This document shows positions 26,259 through 34,431 of a stretch of DNA of 64,000 nt, in pieces. The notes below the pieces were generated by a model. It worked only from the letters and a program-made list of their open reading frames with translations. It was not told where the DNA came from and made no database searches. Both the position numbers and the translations under genes were made by a program. The stretch spans positions 1,974,808 to 2,038,807 of the forward strand of contig NZ_JARRAG010000001.1 in assembly GCF_029589435.1 (NCBI RefSeq). The letters run 5' to 3'. Positions within the stretch are counted from its first letter, which is position 1; each line of letters begins with the position of its first letter. This stretch comes from Paludisphaera mucosa. Its GTDB lineage: Bacteria > Planctomycetota > Planctomycetia > Isosphaerales > Isosphaeraceae.

Positions 26259-27026
26259 ATGCGACACGTCCCGACCCTCCTCGCCCGCGAGCTGGGCGCC
26301 TACTTCCTGAGCCCGACGGCCTACCTGGTGCTCATCGGCTTCCAAGTCGTCGCCTTCCTGAATTTCTGGGAGCTGATCGAGTCCCTCGCCCGGCCCCAGG
26401 TCGAGTTTTCCAGCCTGCGCGACCCGATGAGCGCCTACATCTCGGGGAGCACCCCGTTCTGGTTCGCGGTCCTGGCCGCGGTCCCCGTGCTGACGATGCG
26501 TCTGCTGGCCGAGGAAAGCCGCTCGGGGACGATCGAGACCCTGGCGACGTTGCCGATCACCGAGGGCGAGATCGTCGTCTCCAAATGGCTCGCCGGAGTG
26601 GTGATGTACCTCTTCCTGCTAGTCCCGTTCGCCCTCTACCTGCCTTTCCTGTACTACCAGGGGAGGTACGAGTTCGACACGGGACCGCTCCTAAGCCTGG
26701 GCGTCGGCCTGACCACGATGGGAATGCTATTCATCGCGATCGGCCTCTTCTTCAGCTCGCTGACGCGCAACCAGGTCGTGGCGGCGGTCTGGACGTTCGT
26801 GGCGCTCTTCGTCCTGGTCGTGATGTCGCTGCTGTTGGTGGTCTTCGCGTCCGAGCGGCGATGGTCGGGCTGGGCGGACGCGGCCCGCCACGTGGCGATC
26901 CTCCACCAGATCCACGACTTCGCCCTGGGACGGCTGGACCTTCGGACGATCGCGCTCCACCTTTCGGCCTGCATCTTCGTGCTCTTTGCGACGACCACGC
27001 TCCTCACCGCGAGGCGGGGATGCTGA
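26259..27026 (+). CDS. ABC-2 type permease subunit, GldF-like
   Basis: A 255-residue membrane protein starting 4 bases after the ATPase stop. It has about six transmembrane helices. The first follows ARELGAYFLSPTAYLV, the signature-like start of GldF permeases, and the cytoplasmic EESRSGTIETLATLPITEGEIVVSKW motif is characteristic of ABC-2 permeases. The AUG is chosen because it begins the recognisable MRHVPTLLARELGAYF. It forms the channel half with the preceding ATPase. The next gene starts 28 bases downstream. Confidence 0.92.
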   Translation: MRHVPTLLARELGAYFLSPTAYLVLIGFQVVAFLNFWELIESLARPQVEFSSLRDPMSAYISGSTPFWFAVLAAVPVLTMRLLAEESRSGTIETLATLPITEGEIVVSKWLAGVVMYLFLLVPFALYLPFLYYQGRYEFDTGPLLSLGVGLTTMGMLFIAIGLFFSSLTRNQVVAAVWTFVALFVLVVMSLLLVVFASERRWSGWADAARHVAILHQIHDFALGRLDLRTIALHLSACIFVLFATTTLLTARRGC

Positions 27027-27054
27027 ATCGAACCGTCCCGCCGGGGGCCGCCTC

Positions 27055-28893
27055 GTGACGACGTCTTCCCATGTCTGGTCGTTCCTGGGCCGCCCCGAGG
27101 TCTGGATCGGGCTCGCCGCGGTGGGGAGCTCTCTCGTCCTCTTCTGGAGCCTGCGGGGGGCCCCGCCGGGCTTCTCGGCGGAGGGCGACGACGAGTCGGA
27201 GGCGCCGCCGTCCTCGTATCGCGACCGGGCGATCGCCGGGGCCGCGACCGGACTGCTGATGATCATGATCGGTGCGGGACTGGCCAGCACCTGGGGCGTC
27301 CTCTGGTCGCTCCCGGTCTTCGCGTTCGGCTTCGGCCTGGTGCTCACGCTGATCGTCGTCAACGACCGCTACCGCCACGTCAGCCCCGCCCTCCGGCGGA
27401 CCGTCGCCCTCTCACGCGCGGGCCTCAACACGTCGCTCCTCGCCGGAACGTTGATCGTGGTGAACGTCATCGCCTATCGCTATGGCGGTCACGTAATCGA
27501 CCTGACGCGAGAACGGGCCTACTCACTCTCGAGCCTGAGCCGCAATCAGGTCGATTCGCTGGAACGGCCCGTCGTCTTCCACCTGATCCACGGACGTAGC
27601 GCCCTGGCTCGACGCCAGTACGACCGGGTCTCGCAACTCCTGGAACTTTACCGATCGGCCCGCCCCGACCTCGTCCGCGTCGAGCCGCTCGACCGCGTCG
27701 CCGAACTGTCGCGGGTCGACGACCTAGCCCGGCGAGCCCCTCAGCTCGCGGTGATGCAGGGCGGCGGCGTGCTGATCGAATACGGCGCAGGCGACGACGC
27801 CCGATTCGCCGCGATCAGCAACCAGGAGATGTTCGACAGGCCTTCGGACCCCCGAGGACTCGGTGCCGGCGTTTACGAGTCGGCGTTCAAGGGCGAGGAC
27901 GCCGTGACCTCGGCGCTCATACGTCTTCGCGAAGGGAAGACGTCCAAGGTCGCGTTCACCACGGGGCACGGCGAGTCCGGCTCATCCCGCATCGCCGCCG
28001 AGGGTTCCGCGATCGACGTCTGGCGGTCGCGACTCGCGTCCACCGGTTGCGAGATCATCGACTGGAACCTCTTGCAAGGGCCCGTTCCCGAGGATGTCGA
28101 GCTGGTGATCGTGGCGGGCCCCAAGGAGCCCTTCAAGCCCCAGGAAGCCGCCCGGCTGCGCACCTACGCCGACCGCGGCAAGCCCCTGCTGGCCTGCCTC
28201 GGCAACTCGGTGCCGACGGGGCTCGACGACTTCCTGAAATCGTTCAACCTGGAACTGGGCAAGGGCCTGCTCGTCGACCCACGGCTCAACCTCAATGGCC
28301 AGCTCCGGTTCGTCTTCTGTCTGTTCGAGCCGGCGATCCGCCATCCGGTTTCGAATGGGCTGGGCGGCGATCGAGCGCTGCTCGTCGTCAACGGCGCCCC
28401 GATCCAGTTCGTCGGGACCAAGGGGGCGGCCGACGAGAACGCCGCCTCCGTCAGCCCACGCATGGTCCCCGCGCCGATCGTCCGCAGCGGATCAGGGTCC
28501 TGGGCCGAGTCCGACCCCGACATGCTCCAGCCGGCTTACGACAAGGACAAGGATCAGCGAGGACCGATCATCGTCGCCGCGGCGGTCGCCGAGAAGGCGC
28601 AGGTGTCGGGACGCGAGGTCCTCAAGCCCCGCTTCGTGCTGGTCTCCAGCCGGGCCGCGAGCGACGATTCCGTCCAGGGCCTCGAGCCGACGAACCTCGA
28701 TTTGCTGATGAACGCCGCGAGCTGGCTGCGCGGCCGGGAAGACTCGGTCGGCGTGCCGCCCAAGGTCCACGCGGCCCTGACCCTTACCGCCGACCCCGGG
28801 CTGCGCTGGCGCCTGATCTTGGCACCGACGATCGTCGCGATCGGCTTCGTGGCCGGCGTGGGGGCGCTCGTCTACTACATCCGGCGCGAGTGA
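27055..28893 (+). CDS. GldG-like auxiliary membrane protein of ABC exporter
   Basis: A 612-residue protein. The GTG at 27055 gives MTTSSHVWSFLGRPEV. Residues about 12-140 contain three or four hydrophobic helices. The extracytoplasmic part begins at YGGHVIDLTRERAYSLSSLSRNQ, the GldG signature (a hydrophobic segment followed by D-L-T-x-x-x-x-Y-S-L-S). It then has an uncharacterised ABC-transport-linked domain, and a single C-terminal helix (LAPTIVAIGFVAGVGALVYY). In Bacteroidetes GldG is linked to gliding; in planctomycetes the set is common without gliding evidence. Start site moderately certain. Confidence 0.88.
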   Translation: MTTSSHVWSFLGRPEVWIGLAAVGSSLVLFWSLRGAPPGFSAEGDDESEAPPSSYRDRAIAGAATGLLMIMIGAGLASTWGVLWSLPVFAFGFGLVLTLIVVNDRYRHVSPALRRTVALSRAGLNTSLLAGTLIVVNVIAYRYGGHVIDLTRERAYSLSSLSRNQVDSLERPVVFHLIHGRSALARRQYDRVSQLLELYRSARPDLVRVEPLDRVAELSRVDDLARRAPQLAVMQGGGVLIEYGAGDDARFAAISNQEMFDRPSDPRGLGAGVYESAFKGEDAVTSALIRLREGKTSKVAFTTGHGESGSSRIAAEGSAIDVWRSRLASTGCEIIDWNLLQGPVPEDVELVIVAGPKEPFKPQEAARLRTYADRGKPLLACLGNSVPTGLDDFLKSFNLELGKGLLVDPRLNLNGQLRFVFCLFEPAIRHPVSNGLGGDRALLVVNGAPIQFVGTKGAADENAASVSPRMVPAPIVRSGSGSWAESDPDMLQPAYDKDKDQRGPIIVAAAVAEKAQVSGREVLKPRFVLVSSRAASDDSVQGLEPTNLDLLMNAASWLRGREDSVGVPPKVHAALTLTADPGLRWRLILAPTIVAIGFVAGVGALVYYIRRE

Positions 28894-28926
28894 GGCGCGG
28901 CTCACATCCGACTCGACCGGGGAACC

Positions 28927-31236
28927 ATGCGCAGACCACGATCGACCTACCTCCTGATCGCCCTCTTTTTCACCGCTCTGCTCGCTCTTTGGGGCCTGGA
29001 ACGAGCGGGCGTCCTCACGGAAGCGGAGCGCGACCGGAGGCGCGACCGCGTCCTGCCTGAGCTGATCGACGTCAACGCCGCGAGCGTGCGGCGGCTGGAG
29101 ATCGACCGCGGCGCGGAGCGGCTCGTCTTCGAGCGAGTGGGCCCGAAAAGCTGGCGTCTGGAGCCCATCGGAGTCGACGCACGGACGGACGAGGTCGAAC
29201 GGCTCATCGCCACGCTGAAGGGTCTGCGGAAGTCGCCCGAGGCCGGCGCGATCGACGGCCCGGCCGCGAGCTACGGCCTGGCCCCGCCCGCCGCGACGGT
29301 GAGGGTCTGGACCGGGGACGCCGGGCCGCCCGACGCGACTCTCGAAATCGGCCGGAAGTCCCAGGCGGACCTCTTCGTACGATCCGGCCGGGACGCCGAC
29401 CTCGCCGTCGTCGATCAGAGGATGCTGGCCGTCGTCGATCGTCCCGCCGTCGAGTGGCGCGAGACCGTCCTCGTGCCCGCATCGGCGCTCCCGATCGTGG
29501 CGATGTCGATCCGACGACCCGGGCTGGAGGCGACGGCGGAACGCAAGGAACGCGGAGCCTGGAGGTTGACGACGCCCGTGCGTTTCCCGGCCGACGCCGC
29601 CAGGATCGAGAAGGCGCTCACCGCCGTCACGACGCTTCAGGTCGACCCCGGATCGGGCGGCTTCGTCGCCGATCGCGTCCGCGACTTCACTCCCTATGGA
29701 CTGGAACCGCCCACCGCGACGCTCGAGCTGCGGTCGCCGGCCGCTGGCTCGGAACCCATCATCTTGATGGTCGGCTCGAAGGTCCCGGACCACCCCGAGC
29801 AAGTGTACGTCCGCAAGGGGGGCCGCGACGACGTGATGGCTGTGGACGCCCGATTCCTGGCCGAAATACCCGCCGACCTGAAGGGCTTGCGTAGTCGCTT
29901 CGTCGCCGAGATCGTGCCGACGGAGGCGAGTCGAATCGAGATCGACGCGGCCGGCGGCCCGATCCAGATCGTCCGCGACAAGCTGGGATGGTGGCTGAAA
30001 TCCCCGGTCGAAGGGCGCGCCGATAGGGGCCAGGTGGAAGCGTTGTTGAAAGGCGTGGAAGATCTTCAGGCGTCGGAATTCTTCGACCCCGCGATCCTCT
30101 CCGACTCCGGCGTCGATCCTCCCCTGCGCAGGCTGCGGATCTGGCAGGGCGAAGGCGTCATCCCCGGCCATGCGTCGGAGGAAGCCGAGCCCGCCGTCTC
30201 GCTGGCCATCGGCCGGTACGACGTGCTTCGCAAGGTGGTGTTCGCCCGGGCCGACGGCGACTCGGCGATCCTCGCCCTTCCCGACACGTTCTTGAAGGTC
30301 CTCCCGACCTCGTCGCTCGCCTTCCGCGACCGTGACCTCCCCGCCGTGGCACCCATGAGCGTCTCCAGGTTGACGATCGTCCGTCCGGGCAGGACCACGG
30401 TGCTCGAACCCGATACGGCTGGGGACCCCAACCGCTGGCGGATGGTCCAGCCGGCGAAAGCGGCCGCCGACGTCCGCGCCGTTACCGCGGCGCTGGCTCG
30501 CCTCGCCGAGTTGCGGGCCACCGAGTTCGTCGCCGACTTAAATGGCGACCTCGCCAGGTACGGTCTGAATCGTCCCATCTTCGAGATCCGCTGGGAGACG
30601 GTTCAACCCGCCGGCACGCCCCCGGCACCCAAGAGGCTGCGGATCGGTTCGGCGCTGCCGAACAAACCCTCGATCCACTACGGAACCCTGAGTGATTTTC
30701 CGGCCGTCTTTACGATCGAGGCCGAGAGCCTTCTCCCGTTCGCGGCCGAATTCCACGAGACTCGCGCGCTGTCGTTCCGGCCCCCGACGGTCCGCAGGCT
30801 GATGCTCCGCACCGAGACTCGCAACCTCGCCTACAGTCGACGAGCCCAACGCCTCGGGACGCCCGCCGACTGGTCGGCCGAGAAGGGCACCCCGACCCAG
30901 AGCGTGGACCTCTCGCGATTCGACAACCTGATCGAGGGCCTCTCCGAGCTTCGCGCCGCGCGTTTCGTCCAGTACCAAGGGCCCTTCCCACCCGGTGCGG
31001 GTCTTGAGCACCCTCGATTGAGGATTACCGTCGAATTCGTGGGCGACGCCGCGCCTGTGCGACTCCGACTGGGCTCTAAGTTCCTCGGCGACTGGGTTTG
31101 CGCGGCCGTCGGAGACGAGAATTCAGGACCCGTCTTCCTCCTCCAGGCACCGGTCTGGGAAGACTTGATTCGGGTAGCCGAGGGAGGACTTCCGCCGATC
31201 CCGGACTCCTTCATCGCGCCGGCTCCGAGTCCCTGA
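28927..31236 (+). CDS. DUF4340 domain protein
   Basis: A 769-residue protein with an N-terminal helix (residues about 7-22, TYLLIALFFTALLALWGL) that probably anchors it, followed by repeats of the DUF4340 type. Each repeat has the pattern of a beta-rich segment ending in an LRIG or LEIGRKS strand, as in TLEIGRKSQADLFVRSG. Three or four such units appear along the length. It is the last gene of the exporter operon, 33 bases after the GldG-like gene, and such pairs recur in planctomycetes. Its role in the exporter is unknown. Confidence 0.88.
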   Translation: MRRPRSTYLLIALFFTALLALWGLERAGVLTEAERDRRRDRVLPELIDVNAASVRRLEIDRGAERLVFERVGPKSWRLEPIGVDARTDEVERLIATLKGLRKSPEAGAIDGPAASYGLAPPAATVRVWTGDAGPPDATLEIGRKSQADLFVRSGRDADLAVVDQRMLAVVDRPAVEWRETVLVPASALPIVAMSIRRPGLEATAERKERGAWRLTTPVRFPADAARIEKALTAVTTLQVDPGSGGFVADRVRDFTPYGLEPPTATLELRSPAAGSEPIILMVGSKVPDHPEQVYVRKGGRDDVMAVDARFLAEIPADLKGLRSRFVAEIVPTEASRIEIDAAGGPIQIVRDKLGWWLKSPVEGRADRGQVEALLKGVEDLQASEFFDPAILSDSGVDPPLRRLRIWQGEGVIPGHASEEAEPAVSLAIGRYDVLRKVVFARADGDSAILALPDTFLKVLPTSSLAFRDRDLPAVAPMSVSRLTIVRPGRTTVLEPDTAGDPNRWRMVQPAKAAADVRAVTAALARLAELRATEFVADLNGDLARYGLNRPIFEIRWETVQPAGTPPAPKRLRIGSALPNKPSIHYGTLSDFPAVFTIEAESLLPFAAEFHETRALSFRPPTVRRLMLRTETRNLAYSRRAQRLGTPADWSAEKGTPTQSVDLSRFDNLIEGLSELRAARFVQYQGPFPPGAGLEHPRLRITVEFVGDAAPVRLRLGSKFLGDWVCAAVGDENSGPVFLLQAPVWEDLIRVAEGGLPPIPDSFIAPAPSP

Positions 31237-31354
31237 CGGCCGATCTCCCCAAATCCGACGAAGCACGCCGAATGCGGCCGGCCCTCGTCAGGTCGATCCC
31301 ATGAATACGCCAACCCTCTCAGACCTGGGATAAGCCGCGATCTCGCGAAGCCCG

Positions 31355-31821
31355 TTGCTCGCGACCCGGCTCCGTCCGGGCTATTTGGAGAGCGACGTCC
31401 GACGTGTTCTCAAGGGGAAGAAGATCACGGGGCCCGTCGATCTCCTGGTCGAACTATTTACCTGGAAGGACGGGACGACGCTCGATCCCGAGATCGCCCC
31501 ATCGAATGAAGGCTTCTTCCCGGTTCTCGCGTTCTACCCGTCCACCTTCGAGCTGGCCATGGCCCATTACGGCTATTACAAGGCCATGTCGGCGAACTTC
31601 CCGAAGATGCTCCCGGCGGTCGGACGATACTCCCCGTTTTTTGGAGCGGCGGTTCGTGCTGGTTCGCGATCGATCTCCAGTCCGAGGGCTCCCTCGTGGT
31701 CGTCGACTCGCGAGCTGAGCAGCCGTTCGCCGAGGCCTACGCCTCCTTGCACGACTTCGTCGCGGACATGATCCGGGCCAATGACCAAAACACCCCGATC
31801 CGAGATTTGCAGGTGGGTTGA
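31355..31821 (+). pseudogene. SUKH/SMI1-KNR4-like gene broken by a -1 frameshift at a T6 tract
   Basis: The frame starting at TTG 31355 reads a short SUKH-like protein (RPGYLESDVRRVL, then ELFTWKDGT, FFPVLAFYP) as far as RYSPFF. At the six T's at 31637-31642 the frame changes. The other frame continues as GGSCWFAIDLQ and VVVDSRAEQPFAEAYASLHDFVADMI, with its own TGA at 31819-31821. Together they form a complete SUKH-like pattern (conserved Trp, Phe and Asp). One missing base near the T tract, a sequencing error, or slippage/programmed frameshifting would all explain it. The start is uncertain. Confidence 0.65.
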
Positions 31822-31943
31822 TGGGTTCCTCCGACTCCCAGCCCGAGTCGCCGGCGTCGGCGACGAGGAGCCAGGTCGTCCGAGTTCTCGGTCGTAGGTC
31901 CGGTTCGCAAGGCGGTCTCGCCTCTCGGGTCGTCGAAATTTAG

Positions 31944-31949
31944 TATAAT
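31944..31949 (+). promoter_or_regulatory. Candidate -10 element of the def operon
   Basis: A perfect TATAAT sits 43 bases before the def GTG in an otherwise GC-rich stretch. No good -35 is visible at the right distance, so this is only a candidate for the promoter of def, fmt and the phosphatase gene. Confidence 0.35.
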
Positions 31950-31992
31950 TGAACCAGGTCCCAGTCCATCCGCCCGCGTCGGAGCCCGCGTC

Positions 31993-32610
31993 GTGCTGCA
32001 CATCGTGAAATTCCCACATCCCGCCCTTCGGTACGCATCACGTCCCGTCGATCGAATCGACGACGAGCTGCGCGCCGTCGTCCGCGAGATGTTCACCCTC
32101 ATGTACGAGGCCCGGGGCGTCGGCCTGGCGGCGAATCAGGTGGCGCTGCCCTTCCGCTTCTTCATCCTGAACGTGACGGCCGACCCGGAGCAGAAGGACC
32201 AAGAGCTGGTCTTCATCAATCCCGAGATCGTCAAGCGGCACTCGTGGGACGACGAGGAGGAAGGCTGCCTGAGCCTCCCCGGGCTCTACTCCAAGGTCCG
32301 GCGTCCCAAGAAGATCCGGCTCCAGGCGTTCAACATCGATGGCGCTCCTGTGGATATCGAGACCGACGACCTGTTCGGCCGGGCCATTCAGCACGAAATC
32401 GACCACCTCGACGGCAAGCTGTTCATCGATTACCTCGGCACGCTCGCGCGCCACGGGCTCAAGGGCAAGCTCCGCGAGTTCGAGTCGGAGTTTCGCCGGG
32501 CGCAGGCCGCCGGGACCTACCTTCCGGACGCGGAGATCGTCAAGCATCTGGACGCCCTGCGCGCCCCCACCACCGCCGCAACGGAGTGCCCGGCCTCGGC
32601 CGACGCCTGA
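31993..32610 (+). CDS. def: Peptide deformylase
   Basis: A 205-residue enzyme that removes the N-terminal formyl group from nascent proteins. All three family motifs are present in order: GVGLAANQ (about 42-49), EGCLSLPG (about 91-98) and QHEIDHL (about 133-139), giving the metal-binding Cys, two His and catalytic Glu. The C-terminal extension of about 50 residues is longer than in Escherichia coli. The start is a GTG at 31993. The fmt gene follows 42 bases on, a frequent def-fmt order, so formylation and deformylation are encoded together. Confidence 0.97.
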   Translation: MLHIVKFPHPALRYASRPVDRIDDELRAVVREMFTLMYEARGVGLAANQVALPFRFFILNVTADPEQKDQELVFINPEIVKRHSWDDEEEGCLSLPGLYSKVRRPKKIRLQAFNIDGAPVDIETDDLFGRAIQHEIDHLDGKLFIDYLGTLARHGLKGKLREFESEFRRAQAAGTYLPDAEIVKHLDALRAPTTAATECPASADA

Positions 32611-32652
32611 CCCAATCCCGCCGGGGCGTCGCCCGGGTCGCAGGAGGAAACC

Positions 32653-33615
32653 GTGACCGCTCGTAGCTCGATCGTCATGCTGGGCACCGGCGATTTCGCG
32701 CTCCCCGCCTTCTTGGGGCTCATCGAGGCAGGCTTCCGCATGCTCGCGCTCGTCACCCAGCCCGACCGGCCACAGGGCCGTCGTCAAGAGTTGATCCCGA
32801 GTCCGATCAAGGTGGAAGCCGGAAAGCACGACATCCCCGTCTTCCAGCCCGAACGCGTGAATGAGGACGAGGCCGTCTCCCACATCCGCGAGCTACGGCC
32901 CGACTTCATCATCACCGCGGCTTACGGCCAGATCCTGTCGGCCGAATTGCTGGGCGTCCCCAGGATCGGGTCGCTCAACCTGCACGGTTCCATCTTGCCG
33001 GCCTATCGCGGCGCAGCGCCGGTCGCGCGGGCGATTCAGAAGGGCGAGGCCGAGACCGGCGTGACCGTAATCCAGATGACGCCCCGCGTCGACGCCGGCG
33101 GCATGATCGCCATCGCCCGAACGCCCATCGACCCCGACGAGACGGCGGGCGAGCTGGAAGACCGCCTGGCGAAGCTCGGCGTCTCCCTGCTGATCGATGC
33201 GATCCGCGACGTCACCGCGGGCCGGGCCGAGATCCTGCCCCAGGACCCCGCGCTCGTCACGAAGGCCCCCAAGCTCCGCAAGGAAGACGGCCTCATCGAC
33301 TGGACGCGTCCCGCCCGGCAGGTTCACGACCTGGTGCGGGCGATGCAGCCCTGGCCCCGGGCGACCACGAACTGGACGGCGCATGCCTCGAAGCCCGACT
33401 GGGCTGTTCCCCTGATCGTCCACAGAACCCGGGTCGTGGGCGGCAGCGGTGAGCCTGGGTCCGTCCTGGCGGCTTCGAGCGACGGGCTCGTCGTGGCGGC
33501 CGGCGAGGGAGCCGTCGAACTCGTCGTCCTGCAGACCCCCGGAAAGAAGGCGATGTCCGCGGCCGAGTTCCTTCGCGGCAACCACATTCAGCTCCGAAGC
33601 AAGCTGGGCGTCTGA
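32653..33615 (+). CDS. fmt: Methionyl-tRNA formyltransferase
   Basis: A 320-residue enzyme formylating initiator Met-tRNA with 10-formyl-THF. The GTG start has AGGAGGAAA about 4 bases upstream. Residues 1-190 are the formyl-transferase fold: MLGTGDFALPAFLGL, then NLHGSILPAYRGAAPV with the catalytic Asn-His region, and TPRVDAGGMI. The C-terminal domain (about 205-315) matches the tRNA-binding fold. It lies between def and a metallophosphatase gene, and the fhs gene elsewhere in the window supplies the same folate one-carbon pool. Confidence 0.96.
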   Translation: MTARSSIVMLGTGDFALPAFLGLIEAGFRMLALVTQPDRPQGRRQELIPSPIKVEAGKHDIPVFQPERVNEDEAVSHIRELRPDFIITAAYGQILSAELLGVPRIGSLNLHGSILPAYRGAAPVARAIQKGEAETGVTVIQMTPRVDAGGMIAIARTPIDPDETAGELEDRLAKLGVSLLIDAIRDVTAGRAEILPQDPALVTKAPKLRKEDGLIDWTRPARQVHDLVRAMQPWPRATTNWTAHASKPDWAVPLIVHRTRVVGGSGEPGSVLAASSDGLVVAAGEGAVELVVLQTPGKKAMSAAEFLRGNHIQLRSKLGV

Positions 33616-33639
33616 ATCGAGAGGAGCCTTCGAGACAAG

Positions 33640-34314
33640 ATGCCCGCACGTACGATCGCCGTCGGAGACGTCCACGGTTGCGCCAAGGCCCTGAACACCG
33701 TGATCGACGCGATCCGGCCGACCCCCGACGACCTGATCGTCACGCTGGGCGATTACGTGAACCGCGGGCCCGATTCTCGCGGCGTGCTCGACGCCCTCGC
33801 GGCCCTGCAATCGCGTTGCCGGCTCGTCCCTCTCCTGGGAAACCACGATGAGATGCTTCTCCAGGCCCGCACCGGCCGGCCCACGACGGCCGCGACCGTC
33901 GCCGAGTCCCTTCGCCGCGGTCGTCCCCCGCGCGACTGGACTCGCGAGCTGGCGAGGCTCACGCCCGAGAACTGGGCCTTCCTCGAGAGCTGCCGGTCGT
34001 ACCATGAGACCGAGGACCACCTCTTCCTCCACGCCGCCTACGACCCGGCGCAACCGCTGAGCCGTCAGCCAGACGCGCTCCTTCGCTGGCATTCGCTCCG
34101 CAACGGCATCCCTGGGCCGCATTACTCGGGCAAGGTCGCCGTCGTCGGCCATAGCTCGCAGAAGAACGGCAAGATCCTCAACCTGGGCCACATCATCTGC
34201 ATCGACACGTACTGCCACGGCGGCGGCTGGCTGACCGGTCTCGACGTCCACACCGGCCAGGCCTGGCAGTCCGACCGCAACGGCCGGCTCCGCACGCGAC
34301 GCGGGCCTCGCTGA
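33640..34314 (+). CDS. Metallophosphoesterase, PP1/PP2A-like (calcineurin fold)
   Basis: A 224-residue protein with the phosphatase motifs GDVHG (about 7-11), GDYVNRGPDSRG (about 35-46) and GNHDE (about 68-72), plus later His residues (VVGHSSQ and CHGG). These are the metal ligands of serine/threonine-type phosphatases such as PrpA/PrpE. It starts 24 bases after fmt. A role in dephosphorylating proteins phosphorylated by the many kinases of these bacteria is possible, but substrates cannot be inferred here. Confidence 0.9.
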   Translation: MPARTIAVGDVHGCAKALNTVIDAIRPTPDDLIVTLGDYVNRGPDSRGVLDALAALQSRCRLVPLLGNHDEMLLQARTGRPTTAATVAESLRRGRPPRDWTRELARLTPENWAFLESCRSYHETEDHLFLHAAYDPAQPLSRQPDALLRWHSLRNGIPGPHYSGKVAVVGHSSQKNGKILNLGHIICIDTYCHGGGWLTGLDVHTGQAWQSDRNGRLRTRRGPR

Positions 34315-34324
34315 TCCTCGCGAT

Positions 34325-34346
34325 CGCCGGCATTCCCGGCGTCTTT
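34325..34346 (+). terminator. Small hairpin followed by T-rich tail
   Basis: Six-base arms 34325-34330 (cgccgg) and 34336-34341 (ccggcg) enclose a five-base loop and are followed by tcttt. It lies 10 bases after the phosphatase stop and ahead of pckA, so it could end the def-fmt-phosphatase transcript. Confidence 0.45.
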
Positions 34347-34431
34347 GTGGGGGGCCCTCCGACCCGCTATGATGGAGGGACGGGGCTCGCTCCCATCCTG
34401 AATCACTCGGTCACGCGGAAATCCGACGATC

